From contig DNLO01000223.1 in the NCBI GenBank assembly GCA_003488445.1, positions 1 to 14,367 of the forward strand: a DNA stretch of 14,367 bases, read 5' to 3'. Below are positions 14,159 to 14,367 of this stretch, piece after piece. Source of the DNA: Lachnospiraceae bacterium (GTDB lineage Bacteria > Bacillota > Clostridia > Lachnospirales > Lachnospiraceae). The notes beneath the pieces were generated by a model. The model saw nothing but the letters and a program-made list of their open reading frames with translations, had not been told where the DNA came from and did no database searches. Both the position numbers and the translations under genes were made by a program. The first letter of the stretch is position 1, and each line of letters starts with the position of its first letter.

Positions 14159-14367
14159 ATGAACGAGCTGACACATATCGATAAGAGCGGTAATGCGGTA
14201 ATGGTGGATGTCACCGATAAGGAGGTGACATACAGGAGTGCTACGGCTTCCGGCAGGATACATATGAACCCCGAGGCGATACAGGCGGTATATGACGGCA
14301 GGATGCCCAAGGGTGACGTGCTATCCACTGCACGTATAGCCGGTATCATGGCTGCAAAGAGGACATC
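14159..14367 (+). CDS. moaC: Cyclic pyranopterin monophosphate synthase, N-terminal part (3' end outside window)
   Basis: The 69 complete codons visible are the start of MoaC, which with MoaA turns GTP into cyclic pyranopterin monophosphate, the first stage of molybdenum cofactor synthesis. Diagnostic residues: THID (5-8), MVDVTDK (15-21), ATASGRI (28-34) and [19 protein letters not shown] (51-69), the strongly conserved core before the LIPLCHP motif that must lie just outside the window. GGAG (14149-14152) is 6 nt before ATG 14159. It follows the molybdopterin-binding gene by 28 bases and extends the cofactor operon. Confidence 0.95.
   Translation, partial: MNELTHIDKSGNAVMVDVTDKEVTYRSATASGRIHMNPEAIQAVYDGRMPKGDVLSTARIAGIMAAKRT

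Overview
The window reads as chromosomal DNA of an anaerobic Bacillota/Clostridia bacterium, most likely Lachnospiraceae-like. Reasons: frequent ATA (Ile) and AGA/AGG (Arg) codons at moderate GC, GGAG-type ribosome binding sites with several UUG starts, and a gene set (PF04071-type cysteine-rich protein, STAS plus membrane PP2C, a double-glycine small protein, an EF-G-like paralogue, a MobA-MobB fusion) that I associate with that group. The assignment is inference; there is no rRNA or other marker in the window.

Layout. (1) 1-3230, plus strand, tightly packed: the 3' end of a MATE transporter, a small cysteine-rich metal-binding-type protein, a stand-alone PilZ (c-di-GMP receptor) protein, then tyrA and aroA (aromatic amino acid synthesis), which share one base. 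(2) 3231-4180: a diacylglycerol-kinase-family lipid kinase with a good promoter placed so close that its mRNA may be leaderless. (3) 4198-6356: a STAS anti-sigma-factor antagonist and a two-TM PP2C phosphatase with a large extracytoplasmic sensor, 2 nt apart. No cognate kinase or sigma factor gene is present. (4) 6436-6711: a small protein with a bacteriocin-type double-glycine leader and no exporter nearby. (5) 6717-8087, minus strand: an MscS-type channel that ends only 5 nt from the previous gene. Its C-terminal third resembles a degenerate SpoIIAB/RsbW-type HATPase domain. (6) 8088-8335: a divergent intergenic region with a promoter on each strand. (7) 8336-10432: an EF-G-like GTPase. (8) 10407-14367: a GT-C membrane glycosyltransferase starting inside the EF-G-like gene, then a molybdenum-cofactor cluster: a MobA-MobB fusion, a MoeA/MogA-type molybdopterin-binding protein with a Cys tail, and the start of moaC, which runs off the window.

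The most interesting stretch is 4198-8087. Membrane PP2C, STAS protein, GG-leader small protein and a channel carrying a kinase-like domain together contain the parts of a partner-switching circuit, but the kinase fold is fused to a channel rather than to a sigma-factor partner. I propose, as a hypothesis only, that the STAS protein docks on the channel's C-terminal domain under control of the PP2C sensor. The rest is mostly housekeeping with local oddities: Ser in the TyrA dinucleotide motif, class II AroA motifs, and an altered G4 motif in the EF-G-like protein.

No tRNA, rRNA, CRISPR array, insertion sequence or attachment site was seen. The only gene-free stretch near 300 bases is 8088-8335 (248 bases), described below.
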